Positions 1 through 9,130 of a DNA stretch of 35,870 nt are shown piece by piece. Source of the stretch: Rhodoferax sp. Its GTDB lineage: Bacteria; Pseudomonadota; Gammaproteobacteria; Burkholderiales; Burkholderiaceae_C. How positions within the stretch are numbered: the stretch's first letter is position 1; the number at the start of each line of letters is the position of its first letter. The stretch spans positions 1 to 35,870 of the forward strand of contig JAUXWC010000221.1 in NCBI GenBank assembly GCA_030685025.1, written 5' to 3'. Under the pieces are notes generated by a model. The model worked only from the letters and a program-made list of their open reading frames with translations, had not been told where the DNA came from and did not search any database. The position numbers were made by a program, and so were the translations under genes.

Positions 1-311
1 CCCTGCTGCTTGCCATACATTTCGGCCATGATGGCGTCCATGCTCAGGCCACGCAGCAAGGCGTGGGCGTGCTCGCGGTAGGTGGCGACCACGTTGTCCT
101 GTGGCGCCAGCGCGCGCAGCGCGCCCGTGGCAACCGCCTCCGCCCCGATGTACAGGTTCAGGAAACCGCGGATCTTCTGCTCGCCATTCAGCTCGGCCGC
201 CTTTTCCTCCCGGCGCCGGATGCGCAGCATGTCGGCCAGCACCGCCAGCGCAAGGGGCTTGTCCCAGGGCACCGGGCCGACCGGGGGTGCCGGCACTTCT
301 GGATCTCTCAT
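1..311 (-). CDS. pdhA: Pyruvate dehydrogenase-type E1 component alpha subunit, N-terminal part (cut by window edge)
   Basis: Thiamine diphosphate-dependent E1 alpha subunit of a 2-oxo acid (pyruvate or acetoin) dehydrogenase complex, which decarboxylates the 2-oxo acid and passes the acyl group to the lipoyl E2. About 103 N-terminal residues are visible. They carry the family pattern in which an early basic helix ([13 protein letters not shown]) is followed by [21 protein letters not shown] and the [15 protein letters not shown] block, ending at AEMYGKQQG just before the expected TPP region, which lies outside the window. The ATG overlaps the stop codon of the upstream ligase gene by four bases (ATGA), indicating translational coupling. 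Pyruvate versus acetoin specificity cannot be decided from this part. Confidence 0.82.
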   Translation of the reverse strand, partial: MRDPEVPAPPVGPVPWDKPLALAVLADMLRIRRREEKAAELNGEQKIRGFLNLYIGAEAVATGALRALAPQDNVVATYREHAHALLRGLSMDAIMAEMYGKQQ

Positions 312-2086
312 GCCCCAGCCTCCAGGGTTGAGGTGTCGCCCTCGGGCAGGCCAAGTTCACGCGCTTTGAGCAAGCGGCGCATGATCTTGCCGCTGCGCGT
401 GCGCGGCAACACCGGCAGGAAGGCAATCTCCTTGGGTGCCACCGCCGCGCCCAGGCGCTTGCGGGCGTGCGCCAGGATGTCCTGGCGCAGCGCCGCCTCG
501 GGCACGTAGCCGTCCTTGAGCGAGACAAAGGCCTTGACCACTTCGCCGACGATCGGATCGGGCTTGCCGATCACGCCGGCCTCGGCCACCGCCGGGTGTT
601 CCATCAGCACACTCTCCACCTCGAACGGGCCGATCAGGTGGCCGGCCGATTTGATGACATCATCGCTGCGACCGACAAACCAGTAGTAGCCGTCGGCATC
701 ACGACGCGCCAGATCGCCAGTCAGGTACAGCTCGCCAGCGAAGCACTGGCGGTAGCGCGCCTCGTTGTGCAGGTAGCCGCGAAACATCGACGGCCAGCCG
801 GCCTTGAGGGCCAGTTCACCCTCCACATCGGGCTGGTCGATGACCCGCACGCGCGGCGCCTCCCCCACGGCTTCCAGGTGTTCGACGATGAAGGCCTCCA
901 CGCCCGGCAGTGGCCGCCCCATTGAGCCGGGCTTGATGTCGAATGCCGCGGTGTTGGCGATCATGATGCCGCCGGTCTCGGTTTGCCACCAGTTGTCATG
1001 GATCGGCAGCCCCAGTGTCTCCAGGCCCCACCACACCGCCTGCGGGTTGAGCGGCTCGCCCACGCTGGCGACAAAACGCAGGTCTGGAAAATGGTGTTGG
1101 CGGGCCAGCTCGGTGCCGGCTTTCATCAACATGCGGATCGCCGTTGGCGCGGTGTACCAGACCGTGATGCGTTCTGCTTCCAGCAGGCTGTACCAGCGCT
1201 CGGCGTCGAACTCCTCGCGGTCCACCAGCGAGGTCACACCCTGCAACAGGGGGGCAAGGATGCCGTAGGACATGCCGGTGACCCAGCCCGGATCGGCAGT
1301 GCACCAGTAGCGGTCGTGCTCCTGCAGGTCAAGCGCGTAACGCCCGGTGGCGTGGTGCGCAACCACTGCGCCATGCACGTGCAGCGCACCCTTGGGCGTG
1401 CCGGTGGTGCCACTGGTGAAGTGCAGAAGCGCCGGGTCCTCGGGCTGCGTGGCGACGCTGGTGAATTTATCGCTGGCGCCGCGCATCAGCGTGGCCAGGT
1501 CCAGCGTGTCGGGCTCATAAATGCTGGCGCCTTCCTCGGCCACCAGCAGCACGTGGCGCAGGGTGGGCATTTGCGCGCGCATCGCCTTGATTTTGCGTTG
1601 GTACAGCACATCGGTGGTCACCAGCACCTGGCCCTCGCCCAGGTTGATGCGCGCGGCGATTGGCTCGGGCCCGAAGGCCGAGAACAGCGGCGTCACCACG
1701 GTGCCGTTCTTCAAGGCCCCCAGCACCGCGACATACAGCTCGGGCATACGCCCGGACAGCACGAACAGCCGATCACCCCGGCCCACGCCCAGACCCTGCA
1801 GCACGTTGGCAAAGCGATTGGTTTGGCGCGCCAGCTCCGCGTAGCTCACATCCAGGGCCGGGGCGTTGCGTGAGACGAAGCGCAGCGCCGTCTTGTCGGC
1901 GCGGGGCGTCGCCGCATGGCGGTCAACCGCCTCGAAGCCCATGTTGAGGCCGCCACCGGGCAGGCCCTGCAAGGCCTGGCGGGCCGCCTCCCAGGTGAAG
2001 GATTGGCGTTCCTGCTCGTAGCGTGTCCAGTTCGGCGCTACCGGCAGTGTGGCGGCTGCCTTGCTGATGAGGGTGGGTCGTTCCAT
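308..2086 (-). CDS. acsA: Acetyl-CoA synthetase-like acyl-CoA ligase
   Basis: ANL-superfamily adenylate-forming ligase of 592 residues, expected to activate acetate or a short acid through an acyl-AMP to acyl-CoA. Visible motifs are the AMP-binding P-loop [10 protein letters not shown] (residues 224-233), WWQTETGG (366-373), YLTGD (454-458), the [16 protein letters not shown] hinge (472-487), and the C-terminal RSGKIMRR in which K567 is the usual catalytic and acetylatable lysine. The length and pattern fit the shorter AcsA type (about 570 residues) better than the 650-residue Acs. It lies 54 nt after the CBS gene and overlaps the E1 alpha start, so the three probably form one operon. No clear Shine-Dalgarno precedes the ATG. 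Exact acyl substrate is uncertain. Confidence 0.88.
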   Translation of the reverse strand: MERPTLISKAAATLPVAPNWTRYEQERQSFTWEAARQALQGLPGGGLNMGFEAVDRHAATPRADKTALRFVSRNAPALDVSYAELARQTNRFANVLQGLGVGRGDRLFVLSGRMPELYVAVLGALKNGTVVTPLFSAFGPEPIAARINLGEGQVLVTTDVLYQRKIKAMRAQMPTLRHVLLVAEEGASIYEPDTLDLATLMRGASDKFTSVATQPEDPALLHFTSGTTGTPKGALHVHGAVVAHHATGRYALDLQEHDRYWCTADPGWVTGMSYGILAPLLQGVTSLVDREEFDAERWYSLLEAERITVWYTAPTAIRMLMKAGTELARQHHFPDLRFVASVGEPLNPQAVWWGLETLGLPIHDNWWQTETGGIMIANTAAFDIKPGSMGRPLPGVEAFIVEHLEAVGEAPRVRVIDQPDVEGELALKAGWPSMFRGYLHNEARYRQCFAGELYLTGDLARRDADGYYWFVGRSDDVIKSAGHLIGPFEVESVLMEHPAVAEAGVIGKPDPIVGEVVKAFVSLKDGYVPEAALRQDILAHARKRLGAAVAPKEIAFLPVLPRTRSGKIMRRLLKARELGLPEGDTSTLEAGA

Positions 2087-2140
2087 GTGGCGTGGTCGCT
2101 GGCGCAGCGTGCGCGCTGCAAGGGGCAGCGTGATCCGCTC

Positions 2141-2593
2141 TCATCCGCGTCGGCAACCCCCGTGTCCGTTGGCGCGGCCGCCGTCCGCGGCCGGGCTGAT
2201 CAATTCAAACGCCAGGCGCTCCAACACCTCTTCCATGACGGCCACGCCCAGCAGCCGGTCGGTCGAATCGGCGATCAGCAATTGCTGCAGTTGCAGCGAG
2301 CGCATTAACTGAACCGCCTCCAGGGCGTCCATAGACGGGCTGGCAAACACCGGATTGGCCACCATCACGTCGCCCGCCGTGAACAGCGCCGGGTCCATAT
2401 CCTCGGCCATCAGTTCGCGCACCAGATCGCGATCAGTGACGATGCCCACCGGTCGAGCATGTTGGTCGGCCTCCACCACTACCACCGCGCTGACGTGGCG
2501 CTGGCGCATCAGTTTGGCGACGTTCTGGGCCGTCGTCTCGGGCTCGACCACCGCGATCACGGAGACCGCGAAATCCTGGAGTGTCGTCGCCAT
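2141..2593 (-). CDS. CBS-domain pair protein
   Basis: Small soluble protein of 150 residues made of two tandem CBS motifs (roughly residues 8-65 and 75-130), a module that binds adenosyl nucleotides such as AMP, ATP or SAM and usually senses energy state. The signature VGIVTDRDLVREL (about 49-61) ends the first repeat, and the second contains DVMVANPVFASPSMDALEAV. No enzyme or channel domain is attached. It is the first gene of the CBS, acyl-CoA ligase, E1 alpha run. A putative FNR-type box and -10 lie about 85-125 nt upstream of its start. Its role as an energy-responsive stress regulator is inferred from the family and context. Confidence 0.85.
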   Translation of the reverse strand: MATTLQDFAVSVIAVVEPETTAQNVAKLMRQRHVSAVVVVEADQHARPVGIVTDRDLVRELMAEDMDPALFTAGDVMVANPVFASPSMDALEAVQLMRSLQLQQLLIADSTDRLLGVAVMEEVLERLAFELISPAADGGRANGHGGCRRG

Positions 2594-2677
2594 CCAAAGC
2601 CTTCCTGGCGGCGCTGGCGGCCGCCCACGTTAAGGATCATTCGATCGGGCACGCGTCGAACCTCAACCGTCAGGCGC

Positions 2678-2718
2678 AGCTTAGTGAGCCGCCGGCCTGG
2701 CAAGTTGCGAAATGTCAA
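2678..2718 (-). promoter_or_regulatory. Putative FNR/Anr-type box and -10 upstream of the CBS gene
   Basis: The palindrome TTGCG-AAAT-GTCAA lies at 2705-2718. A TAAGCT hexamer lies 21 nt downstream on the minus strand at 2678-2683, giving a predicted start near 2671 and a leader of about 77 nt. The geometry matches class II FNR promoters and recurs elsewhere in this cluster. Confidence 0.55.
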
Positions 2719-2771
2719 GGCCACACGGGCTGGCCCCCAATTGCCAGACCCCCGAATACCCAATTGCCTGA

Positions 2772-2837
2772 ACTCACCCCCATTCCCCCCAGCCCCCTTT
2801 CCACCCTCGCCAGGGCGGAAAGGGGGAGCCTCATTTG
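2772..2837 (+). repeat. Hairpin-containing repeat, left copy
   Basis: GC-rich segment running from CTCACCCCC to AGCCTCATTTG. It contains a long internal stem (about 2793-2825, CCCTTTCC against GGAAAGGG, loop around CGCC). An inverted, imperfect copy occurs at about 3119-3176. Confidence 0.6.
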
Positions 2838-3118
2838 ACCGCGCAATTCGACACCGGGTAGACCGGGGGCTGTTGAAATCGGGGTTGGCTCGGCAAGAAC
2901 TCAGAGGGTGAGTTCCGAGCGCCGGAGGTCGAGTTGCTGGTTCGAGGTGAAGCTGGTACTTTGCCGGCTTTTATTCTTTGACTCGTCGCTGGCGCGCAGC
3001 CGCCAGCCGGTGGCGCAACTCAAGGCTCGGAGCCGGTTACGACCGTTGGCAACCACTCGTGCCGAGCGGTCGCAGTCGCGACGCTTGCGCCGTGAACGCG
3101 TTGGTCGAGACCAGAAGC

Positions 3119-3176
3119 CAAATGAGGCTCCCCTCTTCCGCCCGGCGGGGCGGGAGAGGGGCTGGGGGAGTGAGCG
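3119..3176 (-). repeat. Hairpin-containing repeat, right inverted copy
   Basis: Read on the minus strand, this matches the left copy from CTCACTCCCCCAGCCCC to GAGCCTCATTTGG. It carries its own stem of CCCCTCTTCCGCCC against GGGGCGGGAGAGGGG (about 3131-3161). It could also act as an intrinsic terminator downstream of groEL. Confidence 0.6.
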
Positions 3177-3255
3177 GGGGAAACAAACCTCCCTCGGCAA
3201 GGCAAACCGGCTGGCCACCGGCACCACCCTAGGCCACATCAGGCTACATCAGGCC

Positions 3256-4887
3256 TCAGAGCATTGGGCCGGCGTCATCCAGGTTCGCGCCGCGGCTCGC
3301 GGGCGAGCGTGGTGCCGTGGCGATCATGCAGTCGGTGGTCAGGATCAGGCTGGCGATCGAGCCGGCATTCTGCAACGCCAGCCGTGTCACCTTGGCCGGA
3401 TCGATGATGCCCATGGCCAGCATGTCGCCATACTCGCGCGTGGCGGCGTTGTAGCCGAAGCTGCGCTCGCTGGACTCGCCGACCCGGTGCAGCACGATCG
3501 AGGGCTCGTCGGCTGCGTTGATGACGATGCGCCGCAGAGGCTCCTGCAGCGCGCGCGCCACGATCGAGACGCCGGCGTTCTGGTCCAGCGTTGCCAGGCG
3601 CAGATCCTGCAGCGCCTGGCGCGCGCGCAGCAGCGCCACACCGCCGCCCGGAACAATGCCCTCCTCCACGGCCGCGCGGGTGGCGTGCAGGGCGTCCTCC
3701 ACCCGCAGCTTGCGCTCCTTGAGTTCGGTCTCAGTGGCGGCACCGACCTTGACCAGCGCCACACCACCGGCCAGCTTGGACAGTCGCTCGTCGAGCTGCT
3801 TACGGTCGTACTCGCTGGTGGCGGCTTCACGCTCCTGGCGAATCAGGGCGACCCGCTTCTGGATGGCGCCCGGCAATCCGGCGCCACCGATGATGGTGGT
3901 GCTGTCCTTGTCCACCTCCACCCGGGTCGCGTGGCCCAGTTCCTCGGGCTTGATCTTGGCCAAACTGACGCCCAGCTCATCGGTCACCACCGCGGCGCCA
4001 ATCACCGCGGCGATGTCCTGCAGCATGGCCTTGCGGCGGTCGCCGAAGCCTGGCGCCTTGACGGCACAGGCTTTGATGACACCGCGCACGCTGTTGACCA
4101 CCAGCGTGGCCAGCGCATCGCTGTCGATGTCCTCGGCAATCACCAGCAAGGGGCTGCCCGACTTGGCCACGCATTCGAGCACCGGCACCAGGTCGGCCAG
4201 GGACGACAGGCGCCGATCGCACAGCAGAATGCACACGTTCTCCAGCACGGCCGAGCCGCGCTCGGGGTTGTTGACGAAGTAGGGCGACAGGTAGCCCCGG
4301 TCAAACTGCAGGCCCTCCACCACTTCGAGCTCGCTGACCATGCCGGAGCCGTCCTCGATGGATATCGCGCCGTCGCGGCCAACTTTTTCCATCGCCTGGG
4401 CGATCAGCTCGCCAATGGAGGCGTCGTTGTTGGCCGAGATCGAGGCCACATGGGCGATTTCCTGTGGCGTGGCGCAGGGCTGGGCCTGTTGTTTCAAGGA
4501 CTGCACGACCCGCTCGATCGCCTGCTCGATGCCGCGCTTGAGGTCCATCGGGTTCATGCCGGCGGCCACGTACTTCAGGCCTTCATGGATCATGCTGTGG
4601 GCCAGCACCGTGGCGGTGGTGGTGCCATCGCCGGCCATCTCGCTGGTGCGCGCCGCTACCTCGCGCAACATCTGCGCGCCCATGTTCTCGAAGTGGTCCT
4701 CCAGCTCGATCGAACGGGCCACCACCACGCCAGAGTTGACGACCTGCGGCGTGCCGAACTCACGCTCGATGATCACCGTGCGGCCGCGCGGCCCCAGTGT
4801 CACCTTGACGGCGTCCGCCAGGGCATCAACCCCCCGGCGAATCCGGTTGCGCGCCTCGTCCCGGTAGATGATTTTTTTGGCTGCCAT
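3256..4887 (-). CDS. groEL: Divergent solo GroEL-type chaperonin (Hsp60 paralogue)
   Basis: Chaperonin subunit of 543 residues. The start was set at the ATG at 4887 ([10 protein letters not shown]), which has a GGAG Shine-Dalgarno, rather than at the 26-codon upstream extension. Group I motifs are clear: [13 protein letters not shown] (25-37), the nucleotide-binding [11 protein letters not shown] with D87, [16 protein letters not shown] in the apical domain, and [15 protein letters not shown] with the second catalytic aspartate. Unusual features are serine at position 52, where E. coli GroEL has catalytic D52, and a C-terminus that lacks the GGM repeat tail and ends in an unrelated Pro/Arg/Asn-rich stretch. 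No groES is adjacent, so this is likely a specialised second copy. A putative FNR-type promoter precedes it. Confidence 0.93.
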   Translation of the reverse strand: MAAKKIIYRDEARNRIRRGVDALADAVKVTLGPRGRTVIIEREFGTPQVVNSGVVVARSIELEDHFENMGAQMLREVAARTSEMAGDGTTTATVLAHSMIHEGLKYVAAGMNPMDLKRGIEQAIERVVQSLKQQAQPCATPQEIAHVASISANNDASIGELIAQAMEKVGRDGAISIEDGSGMVSELEVVEGLQFDRGYLSPYFVNNPERGSAVLENVCILLCDRRLSSLADLVPVLECVAKSGSPLLVIAEDIDSDALATLVVNSVRGVIKACAVKAPGFGDRRKAMLQDIAAVIGAAVVTDELGVSLAKIKPEELGHATRVEVDKDSTTIIGGAGLPGAIQKRVALIRQEREAATSEYDRKQLDERLSKLAGGVALVKVGAATETELKERKLRVEDALHATRAAVEEGIVPGGGVALLRARQALQDLRLATLDQNAGVSIVARALQEPLRRIVINAADEPSIVLHRVGESSERSFGYNAATREYGDMLAMGIIDPAKVTRLALQNAGSIASLILTTDCMIATAPRSPASRGANLDDAGPML

Positions 4888-4918
4888 GGGCCGCTCCAGA
4901 TGGTTCTTCCGTGGAGCG

Positions 4919-4959
4919 ACTCTAGGCGCGCCGTTCGCGCGAGGATTGACAATTCTCAA
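4919..4959 (-). promoter_or_regulatory. Putative FNR/Anr-type box and -10 upstream of groEL
   Basis: The palindrome TTGAC-AATT-CTCAA at 4946-4959 reads TTGAG-AATT-GTCAA in the groEL direction. A TAGAGT hexamer at 4919-4924 lies 21 nt downstream, giving a predicted start near 4912 and a 25-nt leader containing the GGAG ribosome site. The same box lies between divergent genes and could also serve the phosphoribosyltransferase: CATGCT at 4982-4987 is a weak -10 candidate 22 nt away. No CIRCE heat-shock repeat is visible. Confidence 0.65.
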
Positions 4960-5080
4960 CGCCACGTGGCGAGCATCTCTTCATGCTGGCAACTGGGCCG
5001 TGCATCGTGCAGGCGCGCGGCCCATGCGCTGACAGCGGACAAGCGCGAGCAGCCTTGAAGCACAACCCAAGGACCGCCCG

Positions 5081-5701
5081 ATGTTTCATGATCGTGACGA
5101 CGCCGCCAGGCAACTGGCCGACAAGCTGATTGAATACCGTGGCAAGAACGCACTGGTGCTGGCGATCCCACGCGGCGCGGTGCCGATGGCCAAGCTGATC
5201 GCGCAGCGGCTGGAGGGTGAGCTCGACGTGGTGCTGGTGCGCAAGCTGCGCGCGCCGGATCAACCCGAACTGGCAATCGGCTCGGTCGACGAAAGCGGCT
5301 GGACCTACATCGCCGATTTTGCCGCCGTCTACGGCGCCGACAGCCGCTACATCGAGTCCGAAAAACAGGCCCAGTTGCAGACCATTCGCCAGCGCCGCGC
5401 GCAGTACACGCCGGTGCGCGCGCCGATTGATCCGGCCGGGCGCATCGTGATCGTCATCGACGACGGGCTGGCCACCGGCGCGACCATGATCTCTGCGCTG
5501 CACGGGCTGCGCGCAAAACGACCGGCCAAGCTGGTTTGCGCGGTGCCGGTGTCGCCACCCGAGACCTTGCGCAAGGTGCGCGACCTGGCTGACGAGGTGG
5601 TCTGCCTGGAGGCACCGCCCTACTTCCAGGCAGTCGGGCAGTTCTACGCGCACTTCTATCAAGTGAGCGACGAAGAGGTGATGGACATGCTGAAAAGCTG
5701 A
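5081..5701 (+). CDS. Phosphoribosyltransferase-domain protein
   Basis: Type I phosphoribosyltransferase fold, 206 residues. The PRPP-binding signature RIVIVIDDGLATGATM (121-136) is intact, and an upstream IPRGAVPMAKLIAQRL block (29-44) is typical of a standalone PRTase family in stress clusters, often annotated as predicted phosphoribosyltransferase. Substrate base is not evident and a true nucleotide-salvage role is uncertain. AAGGA eight bases before the ATG supports the start. It is transcribed divergently from groEL across a 193-bp spacer that contains a putative FNR-type box, so both may respond to oxygen. Confidence 0.85.
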   Translation: MFHDRDDAARQLADKLIEYRGKNALVLAIPRGAVPMAKLIAQRLEGELDVVLVRKLRAPDQPELAIGSVDESGWTYIADFAAVYGADSRYIESEKQAQLQTIRQRRAQYTPVRAPIDPAGRIVIVIDDGLATGATMISALHGLRAKRPAKLVCAVPVSPPETLRKVRDLADEVVCLEAPPYFQAVGQFYAHFYQVSDEEVMDMLKS

Positions 5702-5727
5702 GTGCGGTGAGGTGCGGGTCGACCCGC

Positions 5728-6390
5728 CTATCCCGGCGCGCTGGCCGGCAGGAGGTAACGGTCAAACCAGGCCGCCGCCTGGCGCGCCACTTGCTCCAGC
5801 GTTCCGGGCTCCTCGAACAGATGGGTGGCACCGGCGATGATGGACAGGACTTTCTCGCAGCGCAGCAAGGCCAGGGCCTGCCGGTTGAGTTCGATCACCA
5901 CATCGTCGTCGCCACCCACCAGCAACAGGGTCGGGCATTGCACCTCGCTCAGTTCTTGTCGGCCGGCCAGGTCCGGCCGCCCGCCGCGCGAAACCACCGC
6001 GCCGATGGCCGGACCGAGCCGGGCTGCGGCCTGCAGCGCGGCGGCCGCACCGGTGCTGGCGCCGAAGTAGCCCAAAGGCAACGGGCTGCAGATCGGGTCG
6101 GCTTGCAGCCAACGCGTGGCCGACATCAGGCGACGCGCCAGCAGGACGATGTCGAAGCGTGTCTGGTAGACCGCCTCTTCGGCGGGTGTCAGCAGGTCCA
6201 TCAGAAACGTGCCAAAGCCACTCTCGCGCAGCACCTGCGCGACGAAGTTGTTACGCGGGCTATGCCGGCTGCTGCCGCTACCGTGGGCAAACAGCACCAC
6301 GCCCCGCGTCGGCTGCGGCAGAGCGAGCATGCCCTCAATGTGCGCCAGCCCCACCGGAATGCGGACGACCTCGCCAAGTTGCGTGCTCAT
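5728..6390 (-). CDS. Alpha/beta hydrolase (dienelactone hydrolase-like)
   Basis: Cytoplasmic serine hydrolase fold of 220 residues. The nucleophile elbow is GASTGA with S112, an acidic residue follows in LLVGGDDDVV (D162 or D163), and the catalytic histidine is in GATHLFEEPG (H190). The HGSGSSRHSPRN block (36-47) forms the expected oxyanion region. This matches the dienelactone hydrolase-related families, and no signal peptide is seen. It starts 37 nt after the radical SAM gene and is probably cotranscribed with it. The physiological ester or thioester substrate cannot be told from sequence. Confidence 0.82.
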   Translation of the reverse strand: MSTQLGEVVRIPVGLAHIEGMLALPQPTRGVVLFAHGSGSSRHSPRNNFVAQVLRESGFGTFLMDLLTPAEEAVYQTRFDIVLLARRLMSATRWLQADPICSPLPLGYFGASTGAAAALQAAARLGPAIGAVVSRGGRPDLAGRQELSEVQCPTLLLVGGDDDVVIELNRQALALLRCEKVLSIIAGATHLFEEPGTLEQVARQAAAWFDRYLLPASAPG

Positions 6391-6427
6391 GGATGCGTGC
6401 TCACGGTGGGCCTTGCCGGGGCTGCGG

Positions 6428-7507
<1,080 letters not shown>

Positions 7508-7516
7508 GGTGGCTCC

Positions 7517-7639
7517 TCAGTGTGACGAATTGAGCGGCGCCGGGCGCACACCGAGCATGGCGCGCAGGTCGCTGGTCAAGGCTTGCGCTTGGCCGGGATG
7601 AAACGCACCAGCCACTGCGGGTTGACGGACGAGGGACAT
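7517..7639 (-). pseudogene. N-terminal remnant of a Memo-family (AmrB) gene, 40 residues
   Basis: This short frame begins with ATG after a perfect GGAGG five bases upstream and encodes SLVRQPAVAGAFHPGQAQAL, then SDLRAMLG, followed by a short tail and TGA. The VRxPAVAGxFxPG start and following helix are the hallmark N-terminus of Memo/AmrB proteins, which normally run to about 260-280 residues. Everything after the first strand and helix is absent, and the radical SAM partner begins 9 nt after the stop. It therefore looks like an internal deletion that left the promoter, ribosome site and start. It may still act as a translated leader for amrS. Confidence 0.72.
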
Positions 7640-7666
7640 CGGGACCTCCGCTAAAGCAGTCAGTTC

Positions 7667-7707
7667 ACTCTAGACCATCCAGGTGCGCGCAACTTGCGCG
7701 TTATCAA
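7667..7707 (-). promoter_or_regulatory. Putative FNR/Anr-type box and -10 upstream of the amr operon
   Basis: The palindrome TTGCG-CGTT-ATCAA at 7694-7707 is followed, 21 nt further on the minus strand, by TAGAGT at 7667-7672. That gives a predicted start near 7660 and a 21-nt leader that holds the GGAGG ribosome site of the Memo remnant. The -10 hexamer and spacing are identical to those before groEL. Confidence 0.65.
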
Positions 7708-7741
7708 GTCGCAGCCGGGTTGATCTGGGCAGCATGCGCCC

Positions 7742-8308
7742 ATGCAGATCCGACAAGAATCCCGCGCCGTGCTCTACGATACGGCCGCCCTGCAAGTTGT
7801 GCTGGACCGCATGGCGTTTGACCTCGCGGCACGGCTGCATGGCCAGGAACGTGTCACGCTGGTGGGCATCCGGCGGCGCGGCGCGCCGCTGGCCGAGCGC
7901 CTGCACGTACGCTTGCGCGAACACCTGGCGCAAGCGCACATTGAGCGCCTGGACCTGGCCATCAAGCGCTACGCCGATGACTTGACGCTGCTGCACCCGC
8001 AGACCCAGTTGACGGAGCAGGCGGGGCACGCCCGCATCGACCTGTCGGGCCGCGCCACGGTGGTGGTGGACGATGTGCTCTATTTTGGCTTCTCCCTGAT
8101 GAAGGCGGTTCAATACCTGCTCACCAAAGGCGCCAGAACCCTGCACACCGTGGTTCTGGTGGATCGCCGTTGCGCCACGCTGCCGATTCATGCGGACGTG
8201 GCGGGCCTGGTGCTGCAGGTCGCGCCGGGCCAAGTCGTGGAGTGTCATGTGCCACCGTTCGAGCCGACGCTGCAGATCGAGCTGGTCGCCGGCGCCATGG
8301 CATCGTGA
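7742..8308 (+). CDS. pyrR: PyrR-like phosphoribosyltransferase-fold protein
   Basis: Protein of 188 residues resembling PyrR, the uracil phosphoribosyltransferase and pyrimidine regulator family. Matching blocks are VGIRRRGAPLAERL (41-54), the PRPP-region strand TVVVDDVLYFGFS (106-118) and VVLVDRRCATLPIHADVAG (137-155). In classical PyrR the PRPP loop reads DDVLYTGRT, whereas here TGRT is replaced by FGFS (115-118), so catalysis may be altered or lost. Gram-negative PyrR homologues are not known to attenuate pyr operons, and no pyr gene is near. No Shine-Dalgarno precedes the ATG. It diverges from the amr operon across a 102-bp spacer with a putative FNR-type box. Confidence 0.78.
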   Translation: MQIRQESRAVLYDTAALQVVLDRMAFDLAARLHGQERVTLVGIRRRGAPLAERLHVRLREHLAQAHIERLDLAIKRYADDLTLLHPQTQLTEQAGHARIDLSGRATVVVDDVLYFGFSLMKAVQYLLTKGARTLHTVVLVDRRCATLPIHADVAGLVLQVAPGQVVECHVPPFEPTLQIELVAGAMAS

Positions 8309-8340
8309 TGAGCCAGGCGCGCGCCTATTGTGCCCGCGCC

Positions 8341-8382
8341 TTGCGCTTTCTCAACAGCCTGCATACGCCGCTTGCCTAGGAT
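8341..8382 (+). promoter_or_regulatory. Putative FNR/Anr-type box and -10 upstream of the BON gene
   Basis: The palindrome TTGCG-CTTT-CTCAA at 8341-8354 is followed after 22 nt by TAGGAT at 8377-8382. The predicted start is near 8389, leaving a leader of about 85 nt. Confidence 0.55.
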
Positions 8383-8473
8383 ACGAAGAACTTGGGAATC
8401 GGGGGGCGGCGCCCTCGATCCTGCAGGTCCGTGGCGGCCCGACAATCCTTGACCGCCGCACGAAAGGTTCATC

Positions 8474-9127
8474 ATGAAGACCGATGCACAGTTGAAGAAA
8501 GACGTGAATGCCGAGCTGGAGTGGGAGCCCTCCATCAACGCCAGCCAGGTCGGGGTTGCGGTGAAAGACGGCGTGGTCACCCTGACCGGCCACCTCGACA
8601 CCTACATCGAGAAGTATGCGATCGAGAAGGCGGTTCAGCGGGTCGAGGACGTGAGGGCGATTGCGGTGGAAATCGATGTCAAGCTCGATCCCGGCCACAA
8701 GCGCAGCGACTCCGAAATCGCCCTGGGTGCCGAGGCCGCCCTCAAGTGGCATGCGCTGGTTCCCGAGGAGCGCATCAAGGTACGCGCGGAAAAGGGCTGG
8801 GTCACGCTCAAGGGCGAGCTCGACTGGGACTACCAGCGGCAAAACGCCGAGAAGGCGGTGCGCCCGTTGACCGGGGTACAGGGCGTGGCCAACGCCATCA
8901 CGCTGAAGTCGTCCACCACGCCCTCGAATGTGGCGGCCCGCATCCGCGACGCCTTCACGCGGCACGCGCAACGCGAGGCCAAACGTATCGAAGTGATCGT
9001 CAACGGCTCGGTGGTGACCTTGCAGGGCGCGGTGGATGCGTGGCCGGAACGCGCCGCCGCCTATGGCGCGGCCTGGTCGGCGCCCGGCATCACCACCGTG
9101 ATCAACGAAATCGAGGTGCGAACCTGA
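8474..9127 (+). CDS. Triple BON-domain protein
   Basis: Protein of 217 residues built from three consecutive BON modules, at about 1-70, 77-147 and 150-217. Each has the alpha-beta-beta pattern with a glycine-rich turn: VAVKDGVVTLTGHL, VRAEKGWVTLKGEL and VIVNGSVVTLQGAV. BON domains are linked to phospholipid or membrane association and osmotic protection (OsmY, Kbp). Unlike OsmY, no signal peptide is visible, so it is probably cytoplasmic as with Kbp-like proteins. AAAGG seven bases before the ATG supports the start. Multi-BON cytoplasmic proteins are typical of stress and low-oxygen clusters. Confidence 0.88.
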   Translation: MKTDAQLKKDVNAELEWEPSINASQVGVAVKDGVVTLTGHLDTYIEKYAIEKAVQRVEDVRAIAVEIDVKLDPGHKRSDSEIALGAEAALKWHALVPEERIKVRAEKGWVTLKGELDWDYQRQNAEKAVRPLTGVQGVANAITLKSSTTPSNVAARIRDAFTRHAQREAKRIEVIVNGSVVTLQGAVDAWPERAAAYGAAWSAPGITTVINEIEVRT

Positions 9128-9130
9128 CAC

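Larger units (their letters stand above)
2594..3255. other. 662-bp intergenic region with FNR-type promoter and inverted repeats
   Basis: No convincing coding sequence was found between the CBS gene and the GroEL stop codon. The end nearest the CBS gene holds its putative promoter (box 2705-2718, -10 at 2678-2683). The rest contains two inverted copies of a hairpin-forming GC-rich repeat (about 2772-2837 and 3119-3176), with about 280 bp between them. The open frames here, including one that runs antisense through groEL, look like non-coding shadows. Confidence 0.6.

Noticed and set aside
2908-5058. Plus-strand open frame of 716 codons opposite groEL
   Set aside because: It runs antisense through an unmistakable chaperonin gene. 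Its residue make-up (His, Arg, Gln and Ala rich) is that of a GC-rich shadow frame, and it has no motif.
4888-5080. CIRCE/HrcA heat-shock operator before groEL
   Set aside because: The TTAGCACTC-N9-GAGTGCTAA inverted repeat is absent; the palindrome present is of FNR type.
8341-8473. Short gene between pyrR-like and BON genes
   Set aside because: Small frames exist, but none has a ribosome site or family pattern; the segment is better explained as promoter and leader.
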